This document shows, piece after piece, positions 48,901-58,101 of a DNA stretch of 64,000 nucleotides. The first letter of the stretch is position 1; every line of letters starts with the position of its first letter. The stretch is from Planomonospora sp. ID67723. GTDB taxonomy: Bacteria > Actinomycetota > Actinomycetes > Streptosporangiales > Streptosporangiaceae. The DNA is taken from contig NZ_JABTEZ010000002.1 in the NCBI RefSeq assembly GCF_015711605.1, positions 1,922,001 to 1,986,000 of the forward strand, given 5' to 3'. The notes under the pieces are model-generated. The model was not told the origin of the DNA and made no database searches. It saw only the letters and a program-made list of their open reading frames with translations. The position numbers and the translations under genes were made by a program.

Positions 48901-51141
48901 TTCACCGAACCCCGCCTGGACCTGCCGGGGGTGAGCGCCCGCCCGCTCCCGCCCGGGCTGCCCGGCTCCCTGTTCGACCTGACCCTCTACGTCGGCGAGC
49001 GCGGCGACCGCTACGTGTTCCAGGCCGTGTACAACCCCAGGCTGTTCCACGCCGAGCGGATCGAGGCGCTGCTGGCCGGTTACGTCCACCTGCTCGGCGA
49101 GCTGGTCGCCGCCCCGGAACTGCCCGTGCGGCTCGCGCCGATGCGTCCCCCGGGCACCCCGCTGCCCGGCAGCGCGACCGCCGCACCCGCCGCACCCGCC
49201 GTACTCACCGCACCCGCCGGAGCCGCCGGAGCCCCGCCCGGCCCGGCCGCCGGCGGACTCGTGGAACGCGTCCTGGCCAGGGCGGCCGAGCACCCGGACA
49301 GGATCGCGGTCTCCGGCGCCGGGGGCGAGCTGACCTACGGCGAGCTGGCCGACCTGGCGACACGGACCGCCGCCGCGACCGCCGCCGTGGCCGGCCCCGG
49401 CCAGGCCGTCGCGGTCCTGGCCGCCCGCCGGTGCGAGCTGCCCGCCCTGCTGCTCGGGGTGCTGGCCGCCGGGGCCCGCTGGGCCGTGCTCGACCCCGCC
49501 CTCCCGCCCGCCAGACTGGCCGCCCAGGCGGCCGCCGTGGACGCACGCGCGCTGCTGTGCTGCCCCGGTACGGCTCCGCCGCCCGAACTGGCCGGCCTTC
49601 CGCCGGTGCAGCCCCTTCCTCCGGCGGGGAGTCAGGCGGAGGCGGGAACGGGGCCCGGGCCGGTCGTGCCGGCCGGGGAACGCGGGTACCTCTCCTTCAC
49701 CTCCGGCAGCACGGGCGATCCCAAACCCGTACGGGCGGCGGAAGGGCCGCTCGCGCGCTTCCTCGACTGGTACCCCGGAACGTACGGCCTGACCGGGCGG
49801 GACCGGTTCGCTCTGCTCGCCGGGCTGGCGCACGACCCCCTGCTCCGCGACGCCTTCACCCCACTCGTCCTGGGCGGCCCGCTCCACGTGCCCGACCAGG
49901 ACGACATCCGCGACCCCGCCCGCCTGGCCGCCTGGCTGCGGGACCGCGCCGTCACCGTCGCCCACCTCACCCCGCAACTGGCCGTGCTCGTGGCCGCCGC
50001 CGGGGTGCCGCTGCCGGACCTGCGGCTGGTCCTGCTCGGAGGGGACCGGCTCACGTGGGCGCAGGCCGCCCGGTTCCGGAAGGTCGCGCCCGGCGCGCGC
50101 CTGGTGAACGCCTACGGCACCACCGAGACGCCCCAGGTCCAGGCGGTCTTCGAGATCACCGGCGGTGACAGCGGCGGTCGGGAGGAGCGGGCGGACCACG
50201 GCGGCCAGGACGACCACGGCGACGCCGTCCCGGTCGGGCACGGGGTCGGCGGCGCGGAACTGCTCGTGCTCGGCGGGAACGGGCTGCCGGCCGCGGTGGG
50301 AGAGCTGGGCGAGGTGGTGATCCGCAGCCGGCGGCTGGCCGAGGGCTACCTCGACGAGCAGCTCACCAAGGAGCGCTTCACCGCGGAGGCGGACGGCGAG
50401 ACGGGCCGGTACCGGACGGGCGACCTGGGCCGGTACGACCCCGCCGGGCGGGTCGTGCTCGCCGGGCGGGCCGACGGCCAGGTGAAGATCCGCGGCTACC
50501 GGGTCGAGCTCGGCGAGATCGAGGGCGTGCTCATGGAGCATCCGGACGTCCGTGCCGCGGCGGCGGCGGTCGCCGACCGGCCGGGCGGGCCGGTGCTGCG
50601 CGCCTACGCCGTCCCCGCGAGGGCGGGGGTCCGGCCGGCCGGCCTCCGGCGGCACCTCGGCGACCGGCTGCCCGCCCACGCCGTCCCCGCCGAGGTGGTC
50701 CTGCTGCCCGCGCTGCCCCTCACCCCGAACGGGAAGGTCGACCGGGCCGCGCTGCCCGAACCCGTGCCGCGCCCGGCCGGCCCGCGCGCCGACGAGCCGT
50801 CCGGCGCGACGGAACGGCTCGTCGCCGGGGTGTGGCGGGAGGTGCTCGGCCTGCCGAGGATCTCCGCCGGAGAGAACTTCTTCGAGATCGGCGGGCACTC
50901 GCTCGCCACCGCCGAGGTCCAGGCCCGGCTCGCCGCGCTGCTCGGCCGTGCCGTCCCCATCGTGGACCTCTTCCGCTTCCCCACGGTCCGCTCCCTCGCC
51001 GCCCACCTCGACGGCGCCGGGCGCACCCCGGGTCCGGAACGCGCCTCCCGGCGGATCGCCGCCCGGCAGGCCCGGACCCCGTCCCGAAGGGCACCATCCC
51101 GCCGGCCCTACCCGGCCGGAAGACAGGAGAATGAGGAATGA
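45970..51141 (+). CDS. NRPS, A-T-C-A-T (loading and first extension modules)
   Basis: A 1,723-residue synthetase starting with an adenylation domain and no condensation domain, so it is the likely loading protein. A1 spans 10-510 (YTSGSTGRPKG; A10 Lys in VAGKVDLGRL); its pocket reads about D-V-L-T-L-A-W-V-C-K, which I cannot assign. T1 has Ser575. The condensation domain (625-1070) has HHIVFDG. A2 (about 1095-1600) is unusual: GLAHDPLLRDAF and SGSTGDPKPV place it near the Lys2/aminoadipate clade, pocket about D-P-R-H-L-G-A-Q-V-K. T2 has Ser1644, followed by a basic linker. Its stop overlaps the PKS start (ATGA), implying transfer of the dipeptidyl chain to the ketosynthase. Confidence 0.93.
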   Translation: MTSGQFLHDLVVGQAARTPDATAVRQWDRTLTYGELADAAGALAGRLRAAGVGPETRVGVCGRRTPDLLVSVMGIMMAGGAYVPLDPSHPPARLRTIIEDAGIGTVVADDTGRELLAGAPVRLTGPRAGTGAEEPHGRPGDGNDRRGPAARPAGTPAPPRPAHPDHAAYVLYTSGSTGRPKGVVVSHAAAVSFVTMAGELFGLDSGCRSIGFAALGFDVSVLDVFAPLARGGSVMFVPDGDRTDPARLQRFLEHHEVTWGTVPPALLPLLDPDRLPLLRDLLTAGEPAGPEQVARWSRPGVRRFHNWYGPTETTVCVVGGELTGTWDRPLPIGHALPGCTARILDDRLAPCPPGTPGELCIGGPQLARGYLDRPGLTAERFVADPYGPPGSRLYRTGDRVVLEADGRIGFLGRLDRQVKVQGQRVEIGEIESVLRAHPDVGHAVVDLDSGPGGMAELTAYLAPESAPGLDGIRDHCLARLPVYMVPTRVVRLPSLPLTVAGKVDLGRLRSRGEDPRREADGLPAGAGPAPREAPSGGGRVPRDAVERAVAAVWSRTFEVPEPGLDDDFFASGGHSLLAMHLVAGLRAELRREIAVEDVLAGRTVEGLALRAGQAPPIEDPPVAAAAPALSPAQRRMWFVERLAPGTPVHNIAMAQRLTGPLDTGALRAALSAVSARHEVLRWRIEESGGVPRVAVDPAGEIALPVDAGAGEPSPAGARADGDLPEWAGAWLEEEARTPFDLAAGPLWRARLLRLAQDDHVLAVTAHHIVFDGWSQDVLYDDIARAYRGDPAVPLATSFAGYAAWLAAREDTAALERRVEHLGGAPAVLDLPRDLPRPAVQTFEGASVRTEADAETGAGVRALAARLGATPYAVMLSAFAQVMRRLTGQSEMIVGTPVADRRDPAFEPLVGCLVQVVPVRLAVTDEGAFAGHVTACQRELSDAFAHLDVRLERLVERLGVGRDLSRNPLIQVLFNMYDFTEPRLDLPGVSARPLPPGLPGSLFDLTLYVGERGDRYVFQAVYNPRLFHAERIEALLAGYVHLLGELVAAPELPVRLAPMRPPGTPLPGSATAAPAAPAVLTAPAGAAGAPPGPAAGGLVERVLARAAEHPDRIAVSGAGGELTYGELADLATRTAAATAAVAGPGQAVAVLAARRCELPALLLGVLAAGARWAVLDPALPPARLAAQAAAVDARALLCCPGTAPPPELAGLPPVQPLPPAGSQAEAGTGPGPVVPAGERGYLSFTSGSTGDPKPVRAAEGPLARFLDWYPGTYGLTGRDRFALLAGLAHDPLLRDAFTPLVLGGPLHVPDQDDIRDPARLAAWLRDRAVTVAHLTPQLAVLVAAAGVPLPDLRLVLLGGDRLTWAQAARFRKVAPGARLVNAYGTTETPQVQAVFEITGGDSGGREERADHGGQDDHGDAVPVGHGVGGAELLVLGGNGLPAAVGELGEVVIRSRRLAEGYLDEQLTKERFTAEADGETGRYRTGDLGRYDPAGRVVLAGRADGQVKIRGYRVELGEIEGVLMEHPDVRAAAAAVADRPGGPVLRAYAVPARAGVRPAGLRRHLGDRLPAHAVPAEVVLLPALPLTPNGKVDRAALPEPVPRPAGPRADEPSGATERLVAGVWREVLGLPRISAGENFFEIGGHSLATAEVQARLAALLGRAVPIVDLFRFPTVRSLAAHLDGAGRTPGPERASRRIAARQARTPSRRAPSRRPYPAGRQENEE

Positions 51142-54100
51142 CCGAGGAATATGCGGTCGAGCCGATCGCGGTGGTCGGGCTCGCGTGCCGGATGCCGGGG
51201 GCTCCGGACGTCCCGTCGTTCTGGCGCAACCTCATCGACGGAGTGGAGTCGGTCAGGTTCTACACCCGGGAGGAGCAGGCCGCGCTCGGCGTACCCGACT
51301 ACCTGCTCGACGACCCCAACTTCGTGCGCGCGGCGTCCATCGCCGACGACTACGGCGCCCTGGACGCCGCCTTCTTCGGAATGTCCCCCCGTGAGGCGCA
51401 GCTGCGAGATCCGCAGCAGCGGATGTTCCTGGAGCTGTCGCACAGCGCGCTGGAGGACGCCGGCTACGACCCCGCGCGCTACCCGGGGGAGGTCGGCGTC
51501 TACGGGGCGATCGGCTCCGACGAGTACCAGTGGATGTTCATCCGCAGGGACCGCAAGACGCACGCCTCCGTCGGCAACCTCGCCATCTACACCGGCAACC
51601 ACCCCGACTACCTGTCGACGCTGGTGTCCTACAAGCTCGACTTGCGCGGCCCCAGCCTCACTCTGCACACCGCCTGCTCCTCCTCCCTGGTCGCCATCCA
51701 CGTGGCCTGCGAGGCGCTGCGCTCCGGCGAGTGCGACATGGCGCTCAGCGGCGGCGTGTCGATCGAGATGCCGCCCGAATGGGGCTACCAGTACCACCAG
51801 GACGGCATCTACGCCCCGGACGGGCACTGCAGGGCGTTCGACGCATCCGCCGCGGGAACCATCTGGGGCGGGGGCGGGGGCATCGCGGTGCTCAAGAGGC
51901 TGTCGGACGCCCTCGCCGACGGCGACCACGTCCGGGCGATCGTGATCGGCAACGCCATCAACAACGACGGCGCCACCAAGGTCGGCTTCTCGGCGCCGAG
52001 CGTCGAGGGGCAGGCCGTCGCGGTCTCCCAGGCCCTGGACCTGGCCGGCGTCGACCCGCGCACCGTCACCTACGTGGAGGCGCACGGCACCGGCACCTCC
52101 CTGGGCGACCCGATCGAGGTGGCGGCGTTGTCGAGCGTGTTCGGCAAGGACACCGCGGAGGCCGGCTGGTGCGGGATCGGCTCGGTCAAGACCAACATCG
52201 GGCACCTCGGCCCCGCCGCGGGCATCGCCGGATTCATCAAGACGGTCCTGTCGATCGAGCACGGCATGATCCCGCCGAGCCTCAACTACGAGAGCCCCAA
52301 TCCCCGCATCGGCTTCGGCGAGAACCCCTTCCACGTCGTGTCCACCCTCACCAAGTGGGAGACCGGCGGGTTCCCGCGCAGGGCGGGCGTCAGCTCCTTC
52401 GGCATCGGCGGCACCAACGCGCACGCCGTACTCGAACAGGCCCCGGCCGTCCCCCCCGCTCCTCGTGAGGACCGCCCGGTCCACCTCCTGCGGCTGTCGG
52501 CCCGCACGTCGTCCGCGCTGGAGGCCATGGCGGGAAGGCTCGCCGACCGGCTGTCCGGCGCGGCGGACCTCGACCTGGCGGACGTGGCCTTCACGCTGCG
52601 CACCGGGCGCAAGGAGATGAAGCACCGGGCGGTCGTCGTCGCCGCCGACACCGAGGACGCGGCCCGCGCGCTCGCCGACCCCCGCCGCCTGGTCAAGGGC
52701 GCGGCGGGCTCGGCACCGCGTGTGGCGTGGCTGTTCTCCGGCCAGGGCGCGCAGTACGCCGGGATGGGGGCCGGGCTCTACCGCACCGAGGCGGTCTTCC
52801 GGGAGGCCGTGGACGAGTGCGCCGGGCTTCTCCTCGACGAGCTCGGCCTCGACCTGCGGGAGCTGCTCTTCCCCGGGGACGACGAGCGGGAGGCCGCCGA
52901 CGACAGACTCCGGCAGACCGCGCTCACCCAGCCCGCGCTGTTCACCGTCGAGTACGCGCTGGCCCGCCTGTGGCGCTCCTGGGGCGTCGAACCGGCCGGG
53001 ATGATCGGCCACAGCATCGGCGAGTACGTCGCGGCCACCGTGGCCGGGGTCTTCGACCTGCCCGGCGCGCTGCGCCTGGTCGCCGCCCGGGGCAGGCTGA
53101 TGCAGAGCATGCCGCCGGGCTCGATGCTCGCGCTCCGCCTGGACGAGGCGGAGGTCCGGGAAAACCTGCCCGACGGACTGTCGGTCGCGACCGTCAACGG
53201 GCCGGGGACCTGCGTCGTGGCCGGGCCCACCGGCCTGATCGAGGAGTACGGCGCGCGGCTGGCCGAGCAGGGGGTGGGGCGCACGATGCTGCGCACCTCG
53301 CACGCCTTCCACTCGGCCATGATGGACCCCATCCTCGCGGAGTTCCACGAGGTCGTCGCCTCGACCCCCCGCAACGCCCCCGCCCTGCCCTTCCTGTCGA
53401 ACGTCACCGGGACGTGGATCACCGCCGAGGACGCGGTCGACCCCGCCTACTGGACCCGCCACCTGCGGGAGGCGGTCAGGTTCGGCGACTGCGTGGCGAC
53501 TCTCCTGTCGGAGGGGGAGTGGCGGCTCGTCGAGTGCGGGCCCGGCCGCCAGCTGGCCGGTCTGGCCAGGACCCAGCTGCCTTCCGGCGCCCCCGCGCCG
53601 CTGGCGAGCCTGCCCGGCCCCGCGGATCCCAAGCCGGACCCGGAGGTGCTCTACGCCACCGCAGGGGCCCTGTGGACCTCGGGGGTCACGATCGATCCGG
53701 AGGCCCTCGGAGCGCCCGGGCGCCGCGTCCCGCTGCCGGGCTACCCCTTCGAACGCTCCCACCACTGGGTGCCGATCCTGCCCGACCCGCAGCTGATCTA
53801 CCCGGTCCCGCCGCGCACCGGCGCGCTCCCCGTGGAGGAGTGGTTCAGCCTTCCCGCCTGGCGGCAGGAGCCCGTCCCCGTCTCCGGCGCGCCGGGGCCC
53901 GACCGCTGCCTCGTCTTCGCCGGCCCGTCCGCCGCCCCGCTGACGGCGGCGCTGCGCGCGGCCGGGACGGAGGTGCTGACCGTCGCCGCCGGAGAGCGGT
54001 ACGGCCGCACGGCCGACGGCGGGATCACGATCCGGCCCGGCTCCCGCGAGGACTACGAGACCCTGATCGCCGAGGTCGGGGTGCCGGAGCGGATCGTCCA

Positions 54101-56654
54101 CGCCTGGGCGCTCGACGGCACGCCCGCCCGCGACGCCGCCGCAACCCTGGCCGCGCAGGATCTCGGCTTCTTCAGCCTGCTCACCCTGGTCCAGGCGCTG
54201 TCGGCGGCCGAGCGGGAGTCCGGCGTGCACCTGGACGTGCTGACCGCGGGCACGCAGGGCGTGCTCGGCCCCGACCTGCGCCGCCCCGAGCACGCGACGG
54301 TGGCCGGGATCGCCAAGGTCGTCCCTCTGGAGGCGCCCTGGCTGTCGGTCCGTCACATCGACCTGGAGGCCGCAGCGGAGCCCGGCGCGGCGCCGTACGG
54401 CTTCGGCCCCGTGCTGGCCGAGCTGGCCCGGGATCCGGGGCTCGACGTCCCCGAGGAGGGGACGCCGCCCTCTCCGGTGGTGCTGAGGTCCGGGCGGCGC
54501 TGGGTGCGCGGTTACGAGCCCGTGCCGGTGGCCGCCCCGGGCCGGGACGGCACGCCGGAAGGGCTGCGTGAGGGCGGCGTCTACCTCGTCACCGGCGGCC
54601 TCGGCGGGATCGGCCTCACCCTGGCCGAGGACCTGGCCCGGCGCGTGCGGGCCCGGCTGGTCCTGCTCGGCCGCTCGGGGCTGCCCCCGCGGGAGGAGTG
54701 GGAGGCGCTCGGCGGCGGGACGGACCGGACCGCCCGGGCCGTCGCGGCGGTCCGCCGGATGGAGGAGGCGGGTGCCGAGGTGCTCGTGCTGGCCGCGGAC
54801 GTGACCGACCCGGCGAGCGTGCTGCGCGCCCGCGAGGAGACGCTCGCGCGGTTCGGCCGGATCGACGGGATCGTGCACGCCGCCGGCCTGCCCGGCGGCG
54901 GCATGGCCGAGGTCAAGGAGCGCGCGGAGGCCGAACGGGTGATGGCGCCCAAACTGGCCGGCACGATCGCGCTCCGCGAGGCGTTCGGCGATCTGGAGCT
55001 GGACTTCGTGATGCTGTGCTCCTCGGTGACCGCGGTGGCGGGAGGGTTCGGCCAGGTCGACTACTGCGCCGCCAACAACTTCCTCGACGCCTACGCGCAG
55101 ATCTGGCCCGGACAGGTGATCTCGGTCAACTGGGGCGCCTGGCTGGAGGTCGGCATGGCCGCCGAGGTCGCCGCGCCGGTGGCCTTCCGGGCGCTGCAGC
55201 GCGGTGACCGGGTCAGCCCGCTGGACCACCCCGTGCTCACCCACCGGCACGACTCCGCCGACCGGCTGCCCTGGGTCTCCGGGACGATCTCCCCGGACAC
55301 CCACTGGCTGCTGGCCGAGCACCGCGTCGCCGGAGAACCGGTGCTGCCCGGTACCGGCTACCTGGAGACGGTCCGCCACGCCTTCGAGGTGACCGTGCCC
55401 GCTCCGGGACCCGGCCACGCCGTCGAGCTGCGCGACGTCGCCTTCGTGGCGCCGCTGGCGGTCGCCGAGGGCGCCTCGGCCGAGCTGCGGGTGCTGTTCT
55501 CGCCCGGCGGCGACGGCGTGGAGTTCGAGGTGGTGAGCGTCGTCGGCGGAACGACCAGGTCGCATGCCAGGGGCGGAGCGGCGTGGGTGCCCGCGGACGC
55601 GCAGACCGCCGACCTGGACGAGCTGCTGGACCGGTGCTCGTACGGCTCCCGCGAGGAGGCTGCGGACATGTTCGCCTCCGCGTCCGGCCTGGTCGCCTTC
55701 GGGCCCCGCTGGCGGAGCCTGCGCGCCGTGCACCTGGGGCAGGAGGAGGAGCTCGCCCGGCTGGAGGCGGCGCCCGAGGCCGCCGGCGAGCTCGGCCGCT
55801 TCGGACTCCACCCGGCTCTGCTCGACGAGGCGACCGCGTTCGTCAGCGCCGCGGGCGAGCACAGCTACCTGCCGCTGGGCTACGGCCGGATCACCGTGCA
55901 CGCACCGTTGCAGGCCCGGATCTGGAGCCACGCCCGGCACCGGGACACCGGGGGAGGGGAGATCGTCTCCGTCGACCTGACGCTCTACGGAGACGACGGC
56001 CGCGTGCTCGCCGACATCTCCGACTTCGTGCTCCGCCGGGTCGACACCGGCGCCGTCGCCGCCACGGTCGGGGAGGGCGCCCGGCAGACGGCGGAGCAGC
56101 CCGTCGTGGCCGAGGAGTCCGCGGCCGCCGGAGCGGGCGTGGACCTGGAAGGGGCCCAGCGCGGCATCTCGCCGGCGAACGGCGCGGACGCCTTCCGACG
56201 CCTGCTCGCCGCGGGCCTCGGCCCGCAGACGGTCGTCAACGCGACCGGGCTGGCGGAGTTCGTGGCGGGTGTGCGCGAGCTCACCCAGGAGACCGTGGCC
56301 GAGCAGCTGGACCTGGCGGCCGACGGCGGCGGGTCCGGCGCGGAGGGCTACGTCGCGCCCCGCAACGAGACCGAGAGCATGCTGGCCGGGCTCTGGGGCG
56401 AGGTGCTCGGCGCGGGACGGGTCGGCGTGGAGGACGACTTCTTCGAGCTCGGCGGCAACTCGCTCGTCGCGGTCCAGCTCATCGCGCTGCTGCGCAAGAA
56501 GGCCGGGGTGAAGCTCCCCATGCGCACCCTGTTCCAGGTCCCCACGGTGACGGGCATGGCGGCCCTGGTCGAGGAGATGCGCGGGCGGGGCGCCGCGAAG
56601 GAGGCGGCTCCGGCCGCCATCGTCCGCCAGCCCCGGACCGCCTCGCCGAGCTGA
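51138..56654 (+). CDS. Type I PKS module, KS-AT-KR-DH-ACP
   Basis: A 1,838-residue module. The ketosynthase (1-435) has Cys180 (TACSSS), His316 (EAHGTGT) and His356 (KTNIGH). The acyltransferase (525-830) has Ser626 in GHSIGEY and HAFH at 722-725, predicting malonyl-CoA. The ketoreductase follows, with its structural half and then TGGLGGIG near 1150 and catalytic Tyr in DYCAANNF. The dehydratase is downstream of it, with HRVAGEPVLP near 1395 and Asp in HPALLDEA. ACP Ser1775 is in ELGGNSLVAV. KR before DH is the reverse of the usual order. No enoylreductase is present, so a trans-enoyl unit is expected. There is no thioesterase; the chain should pass to the minus-strand NRPSs. Confidence 0.94.
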   Translation: MTEEYAVEPIAVVGLACRMPGAPDVPSFWRNLIDGVESVRFYTREEQAALGVPDYLLDDPNFVRAASIADDYGALDAAFFGMSPREAQLRDPQQRMFLELSHSALEDAGYDPARYPGEVGVYGAIGSDEYQWMFIRRDRKTHASVGNLAIYTGNHPDYLSTLVSYKLDLRGPSLTLHTACSSSLVAIHVACEALRSGECDMALSGGVSIEMPPEWGYQYHQDGIYAPDGHCRAFDASAAGTIWGGGGGIAVLKRLSDALADGDHVRAIVIGNAINNDGATKVGFSAPSVEGQAVAVSQALDLAGVDPRTVTYVEAHGTGTSLGDPIEVAALSSVFGKDTAEAGWCGIGSVKTNIGHLGPAAGIAGFIKTVLSIEHGMIPPSLNYESPNPRIGFGENPFHVVSTLTKWETGGFPRRAGVSSFGIGGTNAHAVLEQAPAVPPAPREDRPVHLLRLSARTSSALEAMAGRLADRLSGAADLDLADVAFTLRTGRKEMKHRAVVVAADTEDAARALADPRRLVKGAAGSAPRVAWLFSGQGAQYAGMGAGLYRTEAVFREAVDECAGLLLDELGLDLRELLFPGDDEREAADDRLRQTALTQPALFTVEYALARLWRSWGVEPAGMIGHSIGEYVAATVAGVFDLPGALRLVAARGRLMQSMPPGSMLALRLDEAEVRENLPDGLSVATVNGPGTCVVAGPTGLIEEYGARLAEQGVGRTMLRTSHAFHSAMMDPILAEFHEVVASTPRNAPALPFLSNVTGTWITAEDAVDPAYWTRHLREAVRFGDCVATLLSEGEWRLVECGPGRQLAGLARTQLPSGAPAPLASLPGPADPKPDPEVLYATAGALWTSGVTIDPEALGAPGRRVPLPGYPFERSHHWVPILPDPQLIYPVPPRTGALPVEEWFSLPAWRQEPVPVSGAPGPDRCLVFAGPSAAPLTAALRAAGTEVLTVAAGERYGRTADGGITIRPGSREDYETLIAEVGVPERIVHAWALDGTPARDAAATLAAQDLGFFSLLTLVQALSAAERESGVHLDVLTAGTQGVLGPDLRRPEHATVAGIAKVVPLEAPWLSVRHIDLEAAAEPGAAPYGFGPVLAELARDPGLDVPEEGTPPSPVVLRSGRRWVRGYEPVPVAAPGRDGTPEGLREGGVYLVTGGLGGIGLTLAEDLARRVRARLVLLGRSGLPPREEWEALGGGTDRTARAVAAVRRMEEAGAEVLVLAADVTDPASVLRAREETLARFGRIDGIVHAAGLPGGGMAEVKERAEAERVMAPKLAGTIALREAFGDLELDFVMLCSSVTAVAGGFGQVDYCAANNFLDAYAQIWPGQVISVNWGAWLEVGMAAEVAAPVAFRALQRGDRVSPLDHPVLTHRHDSADRLPWVSGTISPDTHWLLAEHRVAGEPVLPGTGYLETVRHAFEVTVPAPGPGHAVELRDVAFVAPLAVAEGASAELRVLFSPGGDGVEFEVVSVVGGTTRSHARGGAAWVPADAQTADLDELLDRCSYGSREEAADMFASASGLVAFGPRWRSLRAVHLGQEEELARLEAAPEAAGELGRFGLHPALLDEATAFVSAAGEHSYLPLGYGRITVHAPLQARIWSHARHRDTGGGEIVSVDLTLYGDDGRVLADISDFVLRRVDTGAVAATVGEGARQTAEQPVVAEESAAAGAGVDLEGAQRGISPANGADAFRRLLAAGLGPQTVVNATGLAEFVAGVRELTQETVAEQLDLAADGGGSGAEGYVAPRNETESMLAGLWGEVLGAGRVGVEDDFFELGGNSLVAVQLIALLRKKAGVKLPMRTLFQVPTVTGMAALVEEMRGRGAAKEAAPAAIVRQPRTASPS

Positions 56655-56680
56655 TCGCGGCGGGGCTCTCGTAGAGCGGG

Positions 56681-56721
56681 CCGGGTTCCGCGGGATCAGG
56701 AGGCGATCCCGCGGAACCCGG
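56681..56721. terminator. Bidirectional terminator between PKS and oxidoreductase genes
   Basis: A perfect 17-bp stem (56681-56697 with 56705-56721) with a 7-base loop sits between two convergent genes and marks the right edge of the plus-strand biosynthetic operon. Confidence 0.85.
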
Positions 56722-56729
56722 AGGGCGCG

Positions 56730-57767
56730 TCAGGAGTTCAGCTCCGCCAGCCAGCCGAGCTGCTCCAGGCGGTCGTCCAGCGTGGGCGCGTTCAGCCCGA
56801 CGACGAGGGTCGTCGCCCCCGCCTTGCGGTAGGCGTCCAGCCGCTCGCGTACCCGATCAGGGGTGCCGCAGAGCGCCAGCGCGTCCACCAGGTCGTCGGG
56901 CAGCTCCTCCATGGCCTCGCCCATCCCGCCGCCGAGGTAGGCCTCCTGCACCCGGGCGGCCGCGGCGGCGAAGCCCAGGCGGTGGGCGAGCCGGTTGTAG
57001 AAGTTGACCTCCCTGCTGCCCATGCCGCCCAGATACAGCGCGAGCATCGGGCGCACCACGTCGCGGGCGTAGTCGGCGTCGTCGTCCACCATCGCCATCA
57101 CCATGGGGGAGACGGCGATCTCCGCCGGGTCGCGCCCGGCCAGGGCCGCGCCCGAGCGCAGGTGGTCGAGGGACTCCGCCACGTGCTCGGGCGGGAAGTG
57201 GATCGGCAGCCAGCCGTCGGCGATCTCGCCGGCGAGGGCGATCGCCTTGGGGCCCATGGCCGCCAGGTGGATCGGGAGCGGCTGCCGTACCGGTCCGATG
57301 GCCATGCTCAGCGCCTTGCCGCGGCTGTCGGGCAGGGGCAGCTGAAGGGTGGGGCCCGCGTGGCGCACGGGTTCGCGGGCCAGCGCGGTCCGCACCACCT
57401 GGACGTAGTCGCGCAGGTGGGCCAGCGGGCGCTCGTAGCGCCGCCCGTGCCAGCCCTCCGTCACCTGCGGGCCGGAGGTGCCCAGGCCCAGCCGGAACCG
57501 GCCGCCGGACAGCCGGTCGATCGTCGCCGCGGCCATGGCGGTGGCGACGGCGGTGCGGCCGGAGATCTGGATGATCCCGCTGCCGAGTTCCACGCGTTCG
57601 GTGCCGGCCGCCAGCCAGGCCAGCGTCGTCGCCGGGTCGGCGCCGTACCCTTCGGAGGCCCAGACCGACTCGTACCCCAGCCGCTCGGCCTCCCTGACGA
57701 GCTTGAGATGCTCGTCGGGAGCGGACGCGACAGGTCCCAGGGTGCCGATGCTGAATCCCAGACGCAC
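56730..57767 (-). CDS. F420-dependent LLM-class oxidoreductase
   Basis: A 345-residue luciferase-like TIM-barrel protein with the RLGFSIGTLG opening, ASEGYGADP near residue 38, a GRFRLGLGTSGPQV segment typical of F420-binding members, and a C-terminal GATTLVVGL. The GTG at 57767 is the start because AAGGAGG lies five bases upstream; an ATG about 70 bases earlier lacks a site. It is transcribed toward the PKS gene. It might tailor the NRPS/PKS product or be unrelated; the terminator between them and the opposite strand argue for an independent unit. Confidence 0.88.
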   Translation of the reverse strand: MRLGFSIGTLGPVASAPDEHLKLVREAERLGYESVWASEGYGADPATTLAWLAAGTERVELGSGIIQISGRTAVATAMAAATIDRLSGGRFRLGLGTSGPQVTEGWHGRRYERPLAHLRDYVQVVRTALAREPVRHAGPTLQLPLPDSRGKALSMAIGPVRQPLPIHLAAMGPKAIALAGEIADGWLPIHFPPEHVAESLDHLRSGAALAGRDPAEIAVSPMVMAMVDDDADYARDVVRPMLALYLGGMGSREVNFYNRLAHRLGFAAAAARVQEAYLGGGMGEAMEELPDDLVDALALCGTPDRVRERLDAYRKAGATTLVVGLNAPTLDDRLEQLGWLAELNS

Positions 57768-58041
57768 AGGCGCCTCCTTGCTCGACGTGTTCGGTGATCG
57801 CATCATCTCCGGAACCGGCTGCCTCGCACAGGGCATGACTCAAGAAACACGGGCACATCCACAGGAACGAGGCTGGCCCGGCGGACGCTCGATCGTCAAA
57901 GTCCCGGGCCTGCACCGGCGTCGTCCGTGCGAGGGTCCGGGGTCGTCCCGTTTAACCCGCGGTCGCCCAGCAACCGGCGCGGGCATTCGCGTAGCGAATT
58001 GGCTGCTTTCCGTGATGTCCTCTCCTCCGGGAGAACGATTC

Positions 58042-58070
58042 TTGACTATCGGTGCAGAATCATGCGACAT
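58042..58070 (+). promoter_or_regulatory. Possible promoter of the FxSxx maturase operon
   Basis: TTGACT (58042-58047) is followed after 17 bases by CGACAT (58065-58070), with GACATA one base on. The -10 match is weak, but the region is AT-rich and lies 30 bases ahead of the maturase start. The rest of the 57768-58101 gap shows nothing else that I recognise. Confidence 0.35.
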
Positions 58071-58101
58071 AGGGAATGAAGCAAGAGAGGGTGTACCCCT
58101 T

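Noticed and set aside
51108-55940. A 1,610-codon open frame on the minus strand opposite the PKS gene
   Set aside because: No domains, low complexity, and it runs through conserved KS/AT/KR codons of the opposite strand.
56730-57767. The F420-type oxidoreductase as a certain member of the NRPS/PKS cluster
   Set aside because: It is convergent with the PKS gene and separated by a strong bidirectional terminator; membership is possible but unsupported.
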